Under the pieces are notes generated by a model, which had not been told where the DNA came from, searched no databases, and was given only the letters and a program-made list of their open reading frames with translations. A program made the translations under genes and the position numbers. A DNA stretch of 64,000 bases from Stenocarpella maydis (taxonomy: Eukaryota > Ascomycota > Sordariomycetes > Diaporthales > Diaporthaceae): NCBI GenBank assembly GCA_002270565.1, contig NQMI01000145.1, forward strand, positions 51,424 through 115,423, given 5' to 3'. Shown here one piece after another: positions 25,701 to 35,669 of this stretch. How positions within the stretch are numbered: the stretch's first letter is position 1; each line of letters starts with the position of its first letter.

Positions 25701-26210
25701 CCTGACGAGTGGCTACCGCGCCTTGTCGCCTCCTCTGTTCGAACCCTTGGTGTGCTACCGCGTGATCTGGGCGTCATGAGCACGGTCAACTGGGTTACTT
25801 CAGAGGGCGCGGCCCGCCTGGTGCTCGAGGTAGCCGGTATAGCAGCAGGTTCGCAGGCACTGGGACCTTCCAGCGGATACTACTACGGCATCAACCCGCA
25901 CCCCAGGCATTTCTCGGTACTGAGTGAGGCGATCCGGGAGTTCTACGGTAGTCGCATTCAATCGCTGGTCAGTTGGGAAGATTGGGTGATATCCTTGGAG
26001 CGGAGCGATGGGGAGGGAAATGACCCGGTCCGGAACCCAGCCCTCCAACTCTTGGATTTCTTCAAGGGCACGCCAGGTGAAGAAGCAGCAAGAGATGTCC
26101 GGTTCAAATTCTCCCTGGAAAAGACGCTCGAGTTCAGTGAGAGCATGAGGGAGATGCAGCCTGTCACCCCGGAGTTAATGGTTCAGTGGAGCCGTCAGTG
26201 GGCCTTTTAG
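22781..26210 (+). CDS. NRPS-like carboxylate reductase (A-T-R)
   Basis: Predicted to adenylate a carboxylic acid, load it on a phosphopantetheine arm and release it reductively as an aldehyde or alcohol. Four exons: 22781-23083, 23160-23871, 23932-24007, 24068-26210; 1,077 aa. The adenylation domain covers about 1-520 with LHTSGSTGLPKP near 183 and QNSFGSTECGLLPYYWQ across the last intron. The thiolation domain has GIDSLQV (Ser about 622). The C-terminal thioester-reductase domain has the NAD(P)-binding GSTGRLGAYLL near 720 and the YAQGK catalytic pair of an extended short-chain dehydrogenase. There is no condensation domain. Family members of this layout reduce aryl acids made by partner PKSs, for example in ascochlorin-type pathways, so the aromatic acid from the NR-PKS is the likely substrate (inference). 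Confidence 0.9.
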
Positions 26211-26694
26211 ACACCGCCATGATTTGTATATGGTTCCATGTTCATCAGTGTCATTTTTACCCATAGAAGATGCGCAAAATTCAGTAGCTGACGTCCGTTG
26301 CTGTCATGACGTAATTTTTATTTCAGTTGAATATTTGCTCCCCAACCCAAGTTGCTTATACCTTTTCTTCAATCCTCTCTCTTCATCACTAAAACTAGAT
26401 TATAATTTGGAAATACATACTTATAAAGTTAAACTGAGACCAGGCTATGAGGTAGCCTTCCTCCCTTCAATAAGCTCATAATTAAGGTAATTTCAACGAC
26501 AATTAGGAAGAGACTGGTCTGGGCGTAACAGCCATATGAGGACTGAGGCTTTCAATACAGCAGCCCCAAGCCAATTTATCACATCCTATAGCGTATAACA
26601 CTGGTTCACCGTGACATACTAATGCATGATACATGAGGGAAGGAAGTGGGCTGTAACAAGCTCAGGTGTATTTGTTACCAACGCAGCGCCATTC
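26211..26694. other. Intergenic between convergent 3' ends
   Basis: About 480 AT-leaning bases between the convergent A-T-R and CCoAOMT-like genes. No gene is apparent; it is likely two 3' untranslated regions. Confidence 0.6.
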
Positions 26695-27609
26695 TCAGTC
26701 GAGTAGTCTAGACATGCCCATTCCATCAAACAATGGGAGTAGCAGATTCTCCAGGCGAGGGTTCGTAGCCACCTTTGTGTTAAAACTTTCAAGGGCCTCC
26801 ATATCCTTATCCGACCAGAGCCCAATCTTTCTGAACCTCTCCGCCCAGGGATTATCGTCGGTGCTGTTTGCCACCAGGCCGCGGCGGATTACGTTGTCGG
26901 CGATGATAACTCCACCGGGACGAAGTAGACGGCTTTTCGCGCCGGGCTGGGACTTTTCGAGTATAGATTCCAAGTAGGCGGGATAACGCTCCTTATCCGC
27001 GTCAATAAAGATGATGTCAAACGCTTCTTCGGGGGAGAGCTCTCCAAGCCTGGACATATTTCCGATTAGCCAACAGGCTATGTGTGGGACTTTTTTTTTG
27101 GGAAGGGGGCGGGGGGTGGCGTGAGGGTGATTGGGTCAGCGTACAATTTCGCGGCGTCGCCTTCGACGACCTCGACGTTCTGAACACCGTTATCTGTCGC
27201 AATCTTGCGGGCTTGGCTCGCGTACTCAGCGGACAGCTCAAGGCCCACAACTTTGCCCCGGGGCCCGACAGCATCAGCCCAAACAAGGCTCGTGAAGCCA
27301 AGGTAGACGCCTATTTCCAGCACTGTTTATAAATTCGTCAGTGGTTTTGGCTTTGTTGAATCGGGTTGACGGCGTTCCGGTGCCGTTGCTCATACCTCTC
27401 TTCGCACCGATGGCACGGGCCAGCCAGTGTAAAGACTTGCCCTGAAAGATCGAACTGCTCATCATGGCCATCCGGCCCTGAGTGGCATAGATCCAAGCAT
27501 GGTAGTCTGTGATGTGTAGAGGGAGACTGAGCGACTTGGCGCAGGCGTAATTGTAGACGCTTTCGCCAACTATCGGGTTAGGATAGAGCACGGCGCTTTC
27601 GCTCTCCAT
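26695..27609 (-). CDS. O-methyltransferase, CCoAOMT-like (family 3)
   Basis: Predicted SAM- and probably metal-dependent O-methyltransferase of the caffeoyl-CoA OMT type, acting on vicinal hydroxyls of small aromatics. Three exons: 27609-27396, 27322-27145, 27049-26695; 248 aa. The SAM motif VLEIGVYLGFTSLVWA is assembled across the first intron. The acidic motifs FDIIFIDADK and VIIADNV follow, in the order typical of the family. The second intron was placed by its in-frame junction AKLLGELSPEEAFD, with a GTACGC donor and a branch-like GCTAAT. It is divergent from the FMO gene at 28,657, so both may share a promoter region. A catechol or hydroxyquinol made by the cluster FMOs is a reasonable substrate (inference). 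Confidence 0.88.
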
Positions 27610-28656
27610 TGCGGGCTACTTCCTTCTAGCTGGAGACTTGGAAAAATAGAATGGTAATTGATGCCACACAAACAAGGCCAGGACAAAGAGACTGAGCGAG
27701 AGCTTGGTGTCTGAGCGGATATGGAAATCGCAGTATACAGGGCGATCCCCTCATTAGTTTAAATCAGTGACTTCTCAAGCTTCCTAGCTATAGCAGCTAG
27801 TATCTATAGGTATTAGAGTTTTAATGAAGAAATACTCATTTATATATACAAAAATAGGGTGAATATAACATTATTTAGATATATTATTTCAACTATGTTT
27901 CGAGGAAAAGTTTACTTCCGGGGATCTTACCGTAGAATGGAAGTTGCTGATTGATAATAGAGAGGAATTTACCCTGTACTCCCCACGGGTTTTACGGACA
28001 CCGTTCGCCCGGCCGGGAGACTCCGGTCCAGACGACTGACACTCCACCGATATTCCCACTTGTCGACCTGGACAAATTGGCAGGCAGCAGCCTGGGCATT
28101 TCGAATGAGTCAGTTGTACGTGACCCATGTGTTACTATTAGTATATTCAACGGGGCTCGTCGTCTTGCATTTACCGGATGTCGCGATTCAGAATGGCGGT
28201 CTCGGAATTACACTAGAACGGCAATGCGGCTAAACCTTTTTGACTTCAAACTTGAACACCTACCCTTGGAGAGAGACATAGTGCACTGTATAGTATGTAC
28301 CTAGGTACGTAGGTACCTCGGTAGTAGAGATACTTACGGTACCCTCTGCGCCCAGCCCGCTCATCCGAAACTCTAAAGCAGCCTGGCCAGTTGCCCTTGA
28401 AAATGCGGGTCCTAGTGTATAGCACAGCCGAAAACCTTAAATTGACTCCACATCGTCAGACGACCAATATTCAATAAAACGTAGTATGCACTTAGAGGCC
28501 ATGCATAGCGAAGAAACGACGACACATTTGGGGAACAGGCCGCAACGTTGGGCGTTGGCTTTCATCCCGACAAGATAAATATATTATCGTTTTTCACAGG
28601 CCCAAGTTTAAAGTCTGTTGAGTCTCGTGACATCTGCCGACAGGCCCTGCGTCATT
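27610..28656. other. Divergent promoter region
   Basis: About 1 kb separating the CCoAOMT-like and FMO start codons, with a short AT-rich patch around 27,770-27,900. No gene is supported. A regulatory role is inferred from the head-to-head layout only. Confidence 0.55.
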
Positions 28657-30342
28657 ATGGAAACACGCTCGCCTTTGAAAGTTGTGATTATCGGAGCAGG
28701 CATCGGGGGTTTGATGGCCGCGTGTGCTCTCCGTGAGACAGGCCAGGATGTCGATGTGAGTTGCGCTTCTACGATGTTCAAACAGGCGACGAACCGCCAA
28801 ATGAACGAGCAGAAGGAGGCACCAGAAAAATGCTCATTCCCCTCTAGGTCTACGAGCAGTCCCAGATGGCAAATGAAAGGGGCGCCGCCATTGCGCTGCA
28901 GCCAAACTCGACAACCCTGCTCCGTCGCTATGGATTCGAGCCCGAGGAGATTGGGGGCACGGCCATGGAGAATGTGAGTCCCAGAGCACACCCAGCTTAA
29001 GATGGACGCTGACACAGCTTCGTTCTGCCCGAAGATGATGATGATGGATGGTGCCAGTCTGGAAGTGATGCAAGAGATAACCGACAAGGTGAAGGAGGCG
29101 ACCATATCGGAGCAACGTGCACAAGTGAGTTTACAAAGGACGAAATTCCTCGGTCTCAGCACATTCTAGCCAGTTGATGGACTCCGGGCTGATCAAAATG
29201 TCCAAAGAAATGCTACTTCATCCACAGAATCGATCTCCACAGCACGCTGAAGAAAAAGGCGACCGAGCGGGGTGCCGTGCTTCACATCGGATGTGAGATC
29301 AAGAGTGTGGATGAAGACAACAATACCATCACGCTTGCCGACGGCATGGCCGTCAAGGCGGATGTGATCATCGGCGCCGACGGGGTCCATTCCCTGACAC
29401 GCAAGATGGTCTTCGGAGAGTCTTACCAAGAAACTCCGTCTGCACTGAGCTGCTTTCGATTCTTGATTCCGACCAAGAGCCTGAAGGAGGACCCGGAGAC
29501 AAGCGTCTTCGTCGAAAAGCCTGGTAGCATGATGGACCTTGTTGGACCAGACAGGCGTATCATCCTTTACCCTTGCTCCCAGGGCGAATACCTTAACGTT
29601 CTTCCCATTGTCCCACGCCAATTGGCTGGAGGTATTTAGGACCGCTTTCTACGTGCCCGTTCCTATTACAAGGACTAACATGACAATCAAAGCTCCCGGG
29701 TCAAAGAAGGAGAACCTGCTGTCCGCCTTTTCCACTTTTGCATCGCCGGTGCAGCGGATGTTGGAAAAGGCTGACGAGCAGAGCATCACCATATGGCCCT
29801 TGTTCGACATGAACGCCCTTCCAATCTGGGTCAAGAACTCTGTTGCTCTCCTCGGAGACGCTGCACACCCTTTCACACCATGTGAGTTCACCCACCGCCC
29901 CTCCATCGCGCCTAGGAATAAAGCTAATGCTATGGTTCCCATCATGAAGTCCTTGCTCAAGGTGCCGCCTCAGCAATGGAAGATGCCGTCTCTCTGGCCG
30001 TCATGCTTCCTCTTGGAACAAAACCAGGCCAGGTTCCTGGTAGGCTGCAACTATACGAGCGCTGCCGCAAGGCCAGGGTCGACCGTATCCAGGAGTTGAG
30101 TCGCGTGAGAGGCAGAGATGCATCGGGGGCCCGAGGCAAACCGCCGACAGGTAAGGCAGGAGGTTCCCGTTGGCTCTATTCCAGTACGCAGATGGCTAAA
30201 TCAGACGAATTTAGGAAACGAGATTTTCAGCTTTGCCATGTACTGCAAGCAACACGACGAATACGTCCATTCGAGCAAATTCTTAGAGGCTTTTGATGCT
30301 CCTTTCATCCCCCCGCCCCTGCCCCCCATGAGCAACGCCTAG
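28657..30342 (+). CDS. FAD-dependent monooxygenase, salicylate-hydroxylase-like
   Basis: Predicted group A flavoprotein aromatic hydroxylase using NAD(P)H and oxygen. Seven exons: 28657-28755, 28848-28973, 29035-29124, 29208-29631, 29693-29881, 29950-30150, 30215-30342; 418 aa. It shows VVIIGAGIGGLMAA at the N-terminus, VYEQSQMANERGAAI after the first intron, IIGADGVHSLTRK, and the FAD-ribityl motif LLGDAAHPFTPF followed by LAQGAASAMEDA. The acceptors of introns 2 and 3 (CGAAG at 29,034 and CAAAG at 29,207) were chosen to keep frame and are the least certain. It resembles the FMO half of the gene at 17,098 but ends after a short tail without the ADC-like domain. It may act at a different ring position or step. 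Confidence 0.85.
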
Positions 30343-30888
30343 ATTGTGTTCTTTGGTTGAAATAGCTGCATAGTTGATAGATCCATTTCTCCTGTATTAA
30401 CAGTCGCGCATTTTATCACGGTTCCAATTCCTACCCGCCCATCATATAAGCCCCAACGCTTCACCTACAGGCCATAGACACTTAGCTCCTGTCTCTTCGC
30501 GCAATAACTAGTTATTTCCTTATGCTCCTAGCTTTTATGGGACATATTTCGAGTGACCATCTTAGCCAATGCAGTTGTAACTGAATAAATGAGACATGAG
30601 TTTTCCTTCTCGGATATTCAGAGCTGATATGTCGGCTTTGGCACTGCCATGATGGTGTTTGAGTTCCATTGTAATACATAATCAATAGTCAGCTGATGGC
30701 GGCAGTGCATGCGCTACATTAATTCTAGGTCATCATGTATCATCAGCTTGCAATTGTAAAGGCAAAGGATGTATAATAGTGTCCGTAACTTTTAATCGTA
30801 TATACTAATGTGTCATCTCTTAAGTTATCCAGGCTGCTGGATTACGAAGCTGGAAATTCTGAGTCCTATGAAAATGAAATGTTACATC
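30343..30888. other. Intergenic between convergent 3' ends
   Basis: About 550 bases between the convergent FMO and COMT-like genes. No gene is apparent; probably untranslated regions and terminators. Confidence 0.6.
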
Positions 30889-32250
30889 CTACAGCCCCGT
30901 ACCCTGTACTTCATGACCCTCTTCAGGGATCAGAACTACCTCCAGCAAAGACATGAGGCTTCCTAGCGGCTTCACCACGTTGCGGATTGATAGACGTGGA
31001 TCGGTGCGCCGGAATAAGGCCTTGAACTCTCCAAGGTCTCGCTCCTTCGCATTCGTCATCAACGCCATCTGGAGGTCCATGGACCGCACAGGCCGTTCAG
31101 CAACGGCTGGCCACTCGCCAGGCTGCGGGAGTACCGTGTCCATGACTAGCAGTCGGGCACTGGGTCGGCGGGCAAGGGCGGCGACAACGTGCCGGAGGAT
31201 AGTGACACACTTGTCGTCGGACCAGTCGTGCAGGATCATGCGCATAAAGTAGACGTCGGCGTCGACGGGCTGCGGCGTGAAGAGATCGTGCACCATGAAG
31301 CTCACGCGGCCGCTCTCGCGCAGCTCTGCCGGCACGGCGCTATTGTCTGGGCCGCGGGCCCGAGCAATGACCTCTGGCAGGTCCTGGACCACGAAGGTCA
31401 TGTCCGAATTGGTGGCTGCGACCTGCGCGCTGCAGTGGCCCACGTTGCCGCCCATGTCCACCATCTTAGCCGGGCCCAGCGAGGCCCAGTCGAAGGCGTT
31501 TATGAGGTGGTCGGCAGCCTGGAAACGCGACTTGGACATGAACTCCATCAGTTCGCTGAAGTCGCTCATCTTTTGCGGGTTCTGGGCAAAGTAGGCGAAG
31601 AGCGGCTTGTCAGTGCCGAAGGCAATGTTGTGTGCCGCCTCGTCCGGCTTGGTGCTGCCGTGGCCCCACTTCTCGATGGCGTCAAGCTGGAATGCCGCCA
31701 GCTTGAAAGTATCTATGCTCACGAACTCGTTGTAGAGACGCACGCCGCGCGAGTCGACAAGCCGCTTGGAGGATGCCGTGTGCGCGACTTTGCCAGGCTC
31801 GGGCTCCACAAATACATGCAAGGCCATCAGGTGGCGCAGCGCCCTCTTCAGTTGGGCGACCTCAGTGCCGGTTTTAGAGGCGAGGTCCGGGTAGGAGACG
31901 CCTCCCTGAACAGGTATGTTCTCCGCAATCCGGAAGCGGGACACGTAGGCAAAGGCGTTGAGGTCGTGCACCTTGTTGTACAGATCTTCAGTCAAAATAT
32001 CATCCGGCTCTGACGCCAGCTCCAGGAGCGTCTTTGCGGCCTCGCGCAGCTGCTGTCTGGCCGCTTCCATTTCTGAATCCATGGGAGGGTACCCTGTCGG
32101 GCCGTTGGATTCGAAGGACGGCTGAGGGTGACCATTAGATGTCAGGTGATCTTTGAGACTTGTAGCCAGCTTATGGCACTCTGCTCCTAAAGCTTCCAGA
32201 TCCGCCCGAAGCGGTCGGGTAGGAAGATATTCGCTCTCTTTGGGCGCCAT
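30889..32250 (-). CDS. O-methyltransferase, COMT-like (family 2)
   Basis: Predicted SAM-dependent O-methyltransferase of the plant COMT / fungal sterigmatocystin-OMT type. Single exon of 453 aa, without visible introns. An N-terminal helical part (about 1-200) contains the winged-helix dimerisation region (GVSYPDLASKTG, HLMALHVFVEP). The SAM-binding core has VDMGGNVGHCSAQVA near 265, TFVVQDLPEVI, and the catalytic His in MILHDWSDDKC near 340, followed by LLVMDTVLP. It is divergent from the HR-PKS across 1.9 kb. With the CCoAOMT-like enzyme it gives the cluster two unrelated O-methylating activities, so at least two hydroxyls may be capped (inference). Confidence 0.92.
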   Translation of the reverse strand: MAPKESEYLPTRPLRADLEALGAECHKLATSLKDHLTSNGHPQPSFESNGPTGYPPMDSEMEAARQQLREAAKTLLELASEPDDILTEDLYNKVHDLNAFAYVSRFRIAENIPVQGGVSYPDLASKTGTEVAQLKRALRHLMALHVFVEPEPGKVAHTASSKRLVDSRGVRLYNEFVSIDTFKLAAFQLDAIEKWGHGSTKPDEAAHNIAFGTDKPLFAYFAQNPQKMSDFSELMEFMSKSRFQAADHLINAFDWASLGPAKMVDMGGNVGHCSAQVAATNSDMTFVVQDLPEVIARARGPDNSAVPAELRESGRVSFMVHDLFTPQPVDADVYFMRMILHDWSDDKCVTILRHVVAALARRPSARLLVMDTVLPQPGEWPAVAERPVRSMDLQMALMTNAKERDLGEFKALFRRTDPRLSIRNVVKPLGSLMSLLEVVLIPEEGHEVQGTGL

Positions 32251-34137
32251 GAGAGCCTTTTGGAAGTTGATGTATCAGTGATTCAATGGAGTCGGAGTAG
32301 TGATTAACGGTTGATGTCTTCAAACTCAGCATTTCAATAGGAGAGAGGGGGCGTGTGGGGGAGTTTATGAATACGATAACCCTTCAAAACATGTTCTGAC
32401 ATTGAGAAATTTTGTAAGTCCCTCTTCCTGTAGCCATGCCAGGCAAGAGTGTGAACTTACTGCGACACACCGTTAATTGCCTAGTCTCGCCGATTCAATG
32501 ATCCTTGACTCAGAGAGTAATCATTGCAATAAAACGGTTTTATGCTTTGCTGCATATATTCGGCCCGAAGGCCCGACAAGGGACATACTAGAGTTTCTTA
32601 ATATCGGGCTCATAAGAACCGTGTGGCTATCAAAACTTCTAGTAAATGGCGCCGTATTTCCCGACCGACGGAGCGCTTTGTCTTCCGAGGCTCCGTCGCC
32701 GATATTCAAGTAGAATGGAGTTGGATCGAACTATTTGTCATGAAGTGTATTTTGTGGGACTCTTGAACCACGGCGGTGGCCCTGCCGAGGTGTACTGCCG
32801 AGGTTTTCAGCTATCATCAACGTCGGGGCGGACGGCGTCTTGCTCGTGTGTTAAGGGGACTAGTGTTACCTGAGTATGAATCAGTAAACCCACAGAAAAG
32901 CTCCACAGATTAGCCCCATTTGTGTGTGGAGCTCTTATTCGGGCCTTGGAAACAGCAGCGGTGAATACGTACATCATGATGTCCGTTAAGTTTCGTTTAC
33001 TTCCCTGTTAACTGCCAACCCACCGGTGCCTAAAGATGTAGTATTCCGATATTTATTAGAATTGAAAAGTATATAAAATGTAATATAAAAAAATTAGAAA
33101 GATTTAAAGAAAATACATTTAAAATGAAATTCTATATTTATATATTATACTTAACTTAAACTTTAAATTTGTATAAATTCAAATTTAAACTAATATGAGT
33201 CACTATAGTTCCAGCCCGCCTTATTCCGACCGCTTTATTAAATAAACTTATACTGTTTAATAGCTTATATTAAATCTATATAAACTGTTAAAAACATCAA
33301 TCTTTTAAAACATATATAATACTGTACCTTCTTTTTCAAGGAATATTTCTATTTTAATGATTTTATAAAGATAAGATTTTACAAAAGTTTTAAAAGTAAT
33401 ATTACTTAAATGTTAAGGATTTCTAATACTTTTATAGAAATACTAATACTTAGGAAACCTACTATTTTAACAATATGCTTTTTTAAGAATTAATACGAAT
33501 TTCAACTGTTTAAAAATGGTATATTTAAACATAGATCCTATAAAAATATTAACATAAGATATGAATAATATTTTACTTAATAATATAATTTGAAGTTTTG
33601 ATTTCCTTACATTAAACTATTTATAGTAGCATATTATGTATATTAATAATTTTTTTGAAACCTTATTTAAATAATAGTTTTCTAAATGAAGAGAGAAGTA
33701 TACAAGCTGTAATTACTTACCAGGGCCTTGGAATAATCTATACACATATACAGGTTGAGGTAATTACCGAGGCAAGTCAAGTTGTAGTATAACCAAAGGG
33801 CACGGTGGCATTAAATTCAGTTTCGGTCAAACAAGTAGCGTAATTCTGTACTTCAATTCCCTGTACAAGAGGATGCTGCGTACACACATCTTGTTACCAG
33901 TTCAGGCAATGCCAACAACTGGAAACGCTGAGCCTTGAGCCCCGTCAACTAGTTAGTGTTGCTGCGGACAGGATTACTCGTCTAAGGGGACTATATACTC
34001 TTAGCAGTAACTGCTTGCGATCTGTCGTACTTCACGTATTATCTTACTAGCCTACTACGCATTGCTTCTGTCCCCCTACCCTGATCTTTTCGTCATTGAT
34101 ACGCGCTTCCTTTGACAACAATACAATAATCCTTATC
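32251..34137. other. Divergent promoter region with AT-rich island
   Basis: Region between the COMT-like gene and the HR-PKS. About 33,040-33,730 is strongly AT-rich, stop-dense and RIP-like. The flanks are GC-normal. No gene is supported. A TATA-like CTATATACTC lies at 33,991, about 145 bases before the HR-PKS start. Confidence 0.6.
33991..34000 (+). promoter_or_regulatory. Candidate TATA element of the HR-PKS
   Basis: CTATATACTC is 138-147 bases upstream of the chosen HR-PKS start codon at 34,138, in a GC-normal stretch. Position and sequence suit a core promoter; unverified. Confidence 0.35.
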
Positions 34138-35635
34138 ATGCCATCTCCAGTCGCTGTGATCGGGTTGGCGTGTCGCCTGCCCGACGATGTTTCTTGTCCA
34201 GAGGAATTATGGCAGCTGCTATTAGCCCAAAGAGGTATGTGTTACAGGTCAATGGGCCCCTACACGCCTTGCCGCCGCACGGCTGACATCCGCCGGTGGT
34301 AGACACCAACTCCCTCCCTCTCAACAGGTGGAACACGGATGCTTTCCACCACCCTGGCCGCAACAAACCCCAAACAATCTCAGCGAGGGGAGCCCATTTT
34401 CTCAAGAGGGACGTGACAGCGTTTGACGCGGCCTTCTTCAACATCAACACCAGCGAAGCCTTGGCCTTGGACCCCCAGCAGCGCTGCGTGATGGAGGTTA
34501 CCTACGAGGCTCTAGAAAGCGCCGGTCTCACCCTGGATGCAGTCTCAGGCTCCCGGACGGGCTGCTATGTGGGCTCCTCGTCGTCCGACTACAGGGACTC
34601 GATCGCGCGGGACACAGAGACGTCACCTCGCTACTCGGCGCTTGGTATCAACACGGAGATGCTGTCCAACCGCACGTCGTGGTTCTATAACCTGAAGGGC
34701 CCGAGCATGACGGTAGCCACGGCCTGTTCCTCGAGTCTCGTCGCGATCCACATGGCGTGCCAGGGCCTTTTGGCCCGCGAGACCGACATGGCCGTTGCCG
34801 GCGGCGTGAATCTCATGCTGAACCCGGAGTTCGCCATTTACCTCAGCAGTATGACGATGATCTCGCCCGAGGGTCACTGCAAGTCGTTTGATGCCTCGGG
34901 AGACGGCTATGCCCGTGGCGAGGGCTGCGGCATGGTTGTCCTCAAGCGCCTCGACGATGCCATCCGAGACAACGACCCAATCCGCGCTATCATCCGTGGC
35001 ACTGGTGTCAACTCGGATGGGTTCACGCAGGGATTTACGATGCCCAGCTCGGAGTCGCAGGCATCACTGATCAGGGAGGTCTACCAAAGGGCAGAGCTGG
35101 ACATGAGTGACACACAATACGTTGAATGCCACGTAAGCTCTCAACACACCAGAACTAGTCCGTGCTGTGGTTCCATTGCAGTTTATAATGTTTGCTACAG
35201 GGAACTGGTACCAAAGCCGGCGATCCAATTGAGACGAGAGCAATATACGAGACACTTGGTAGAAAAGCGAGCACCTCGCAACCGTTAGTGATTGGCAGTG
35301 TGAAGCCAAACGTACGAGCCTCGCCATCCTCCACCCATTGAACAATTATCAGGCGATGCTCAGAAACTCACCCCCCGCTTCCTAGATTGGCCATTTGGAG
35401 GGCGCCTCTGGCGTTGCGGCACTCATCAAGTCCATATTGGCCCTGGAAAAGGGATGCATTCCGCCCCAGATGTTCTTCCGCACGCCGAATCCCAACATCC
35501 CGTTCCGCCAGTGGAATATCGAGATCCCAACGGCGCTGATGCCATGGCCAAGGACAACGGGTCCCCGGCGGGTGAGCATCAACAACTTTGGCGTCGGCGG
35601 GACGAACGCGCACGTCGTCGTCGAGGGCGCGCCTC

Positions 35636-35669
<34 letters not shown>

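Noticed and set aside
31189..32013. 274-codon plus-strand open frame opposite the COMT-like gene
   Set aside because: It is an antisense shadow of a well-supported methyltransferase in GC-rich sequence and has no domain.
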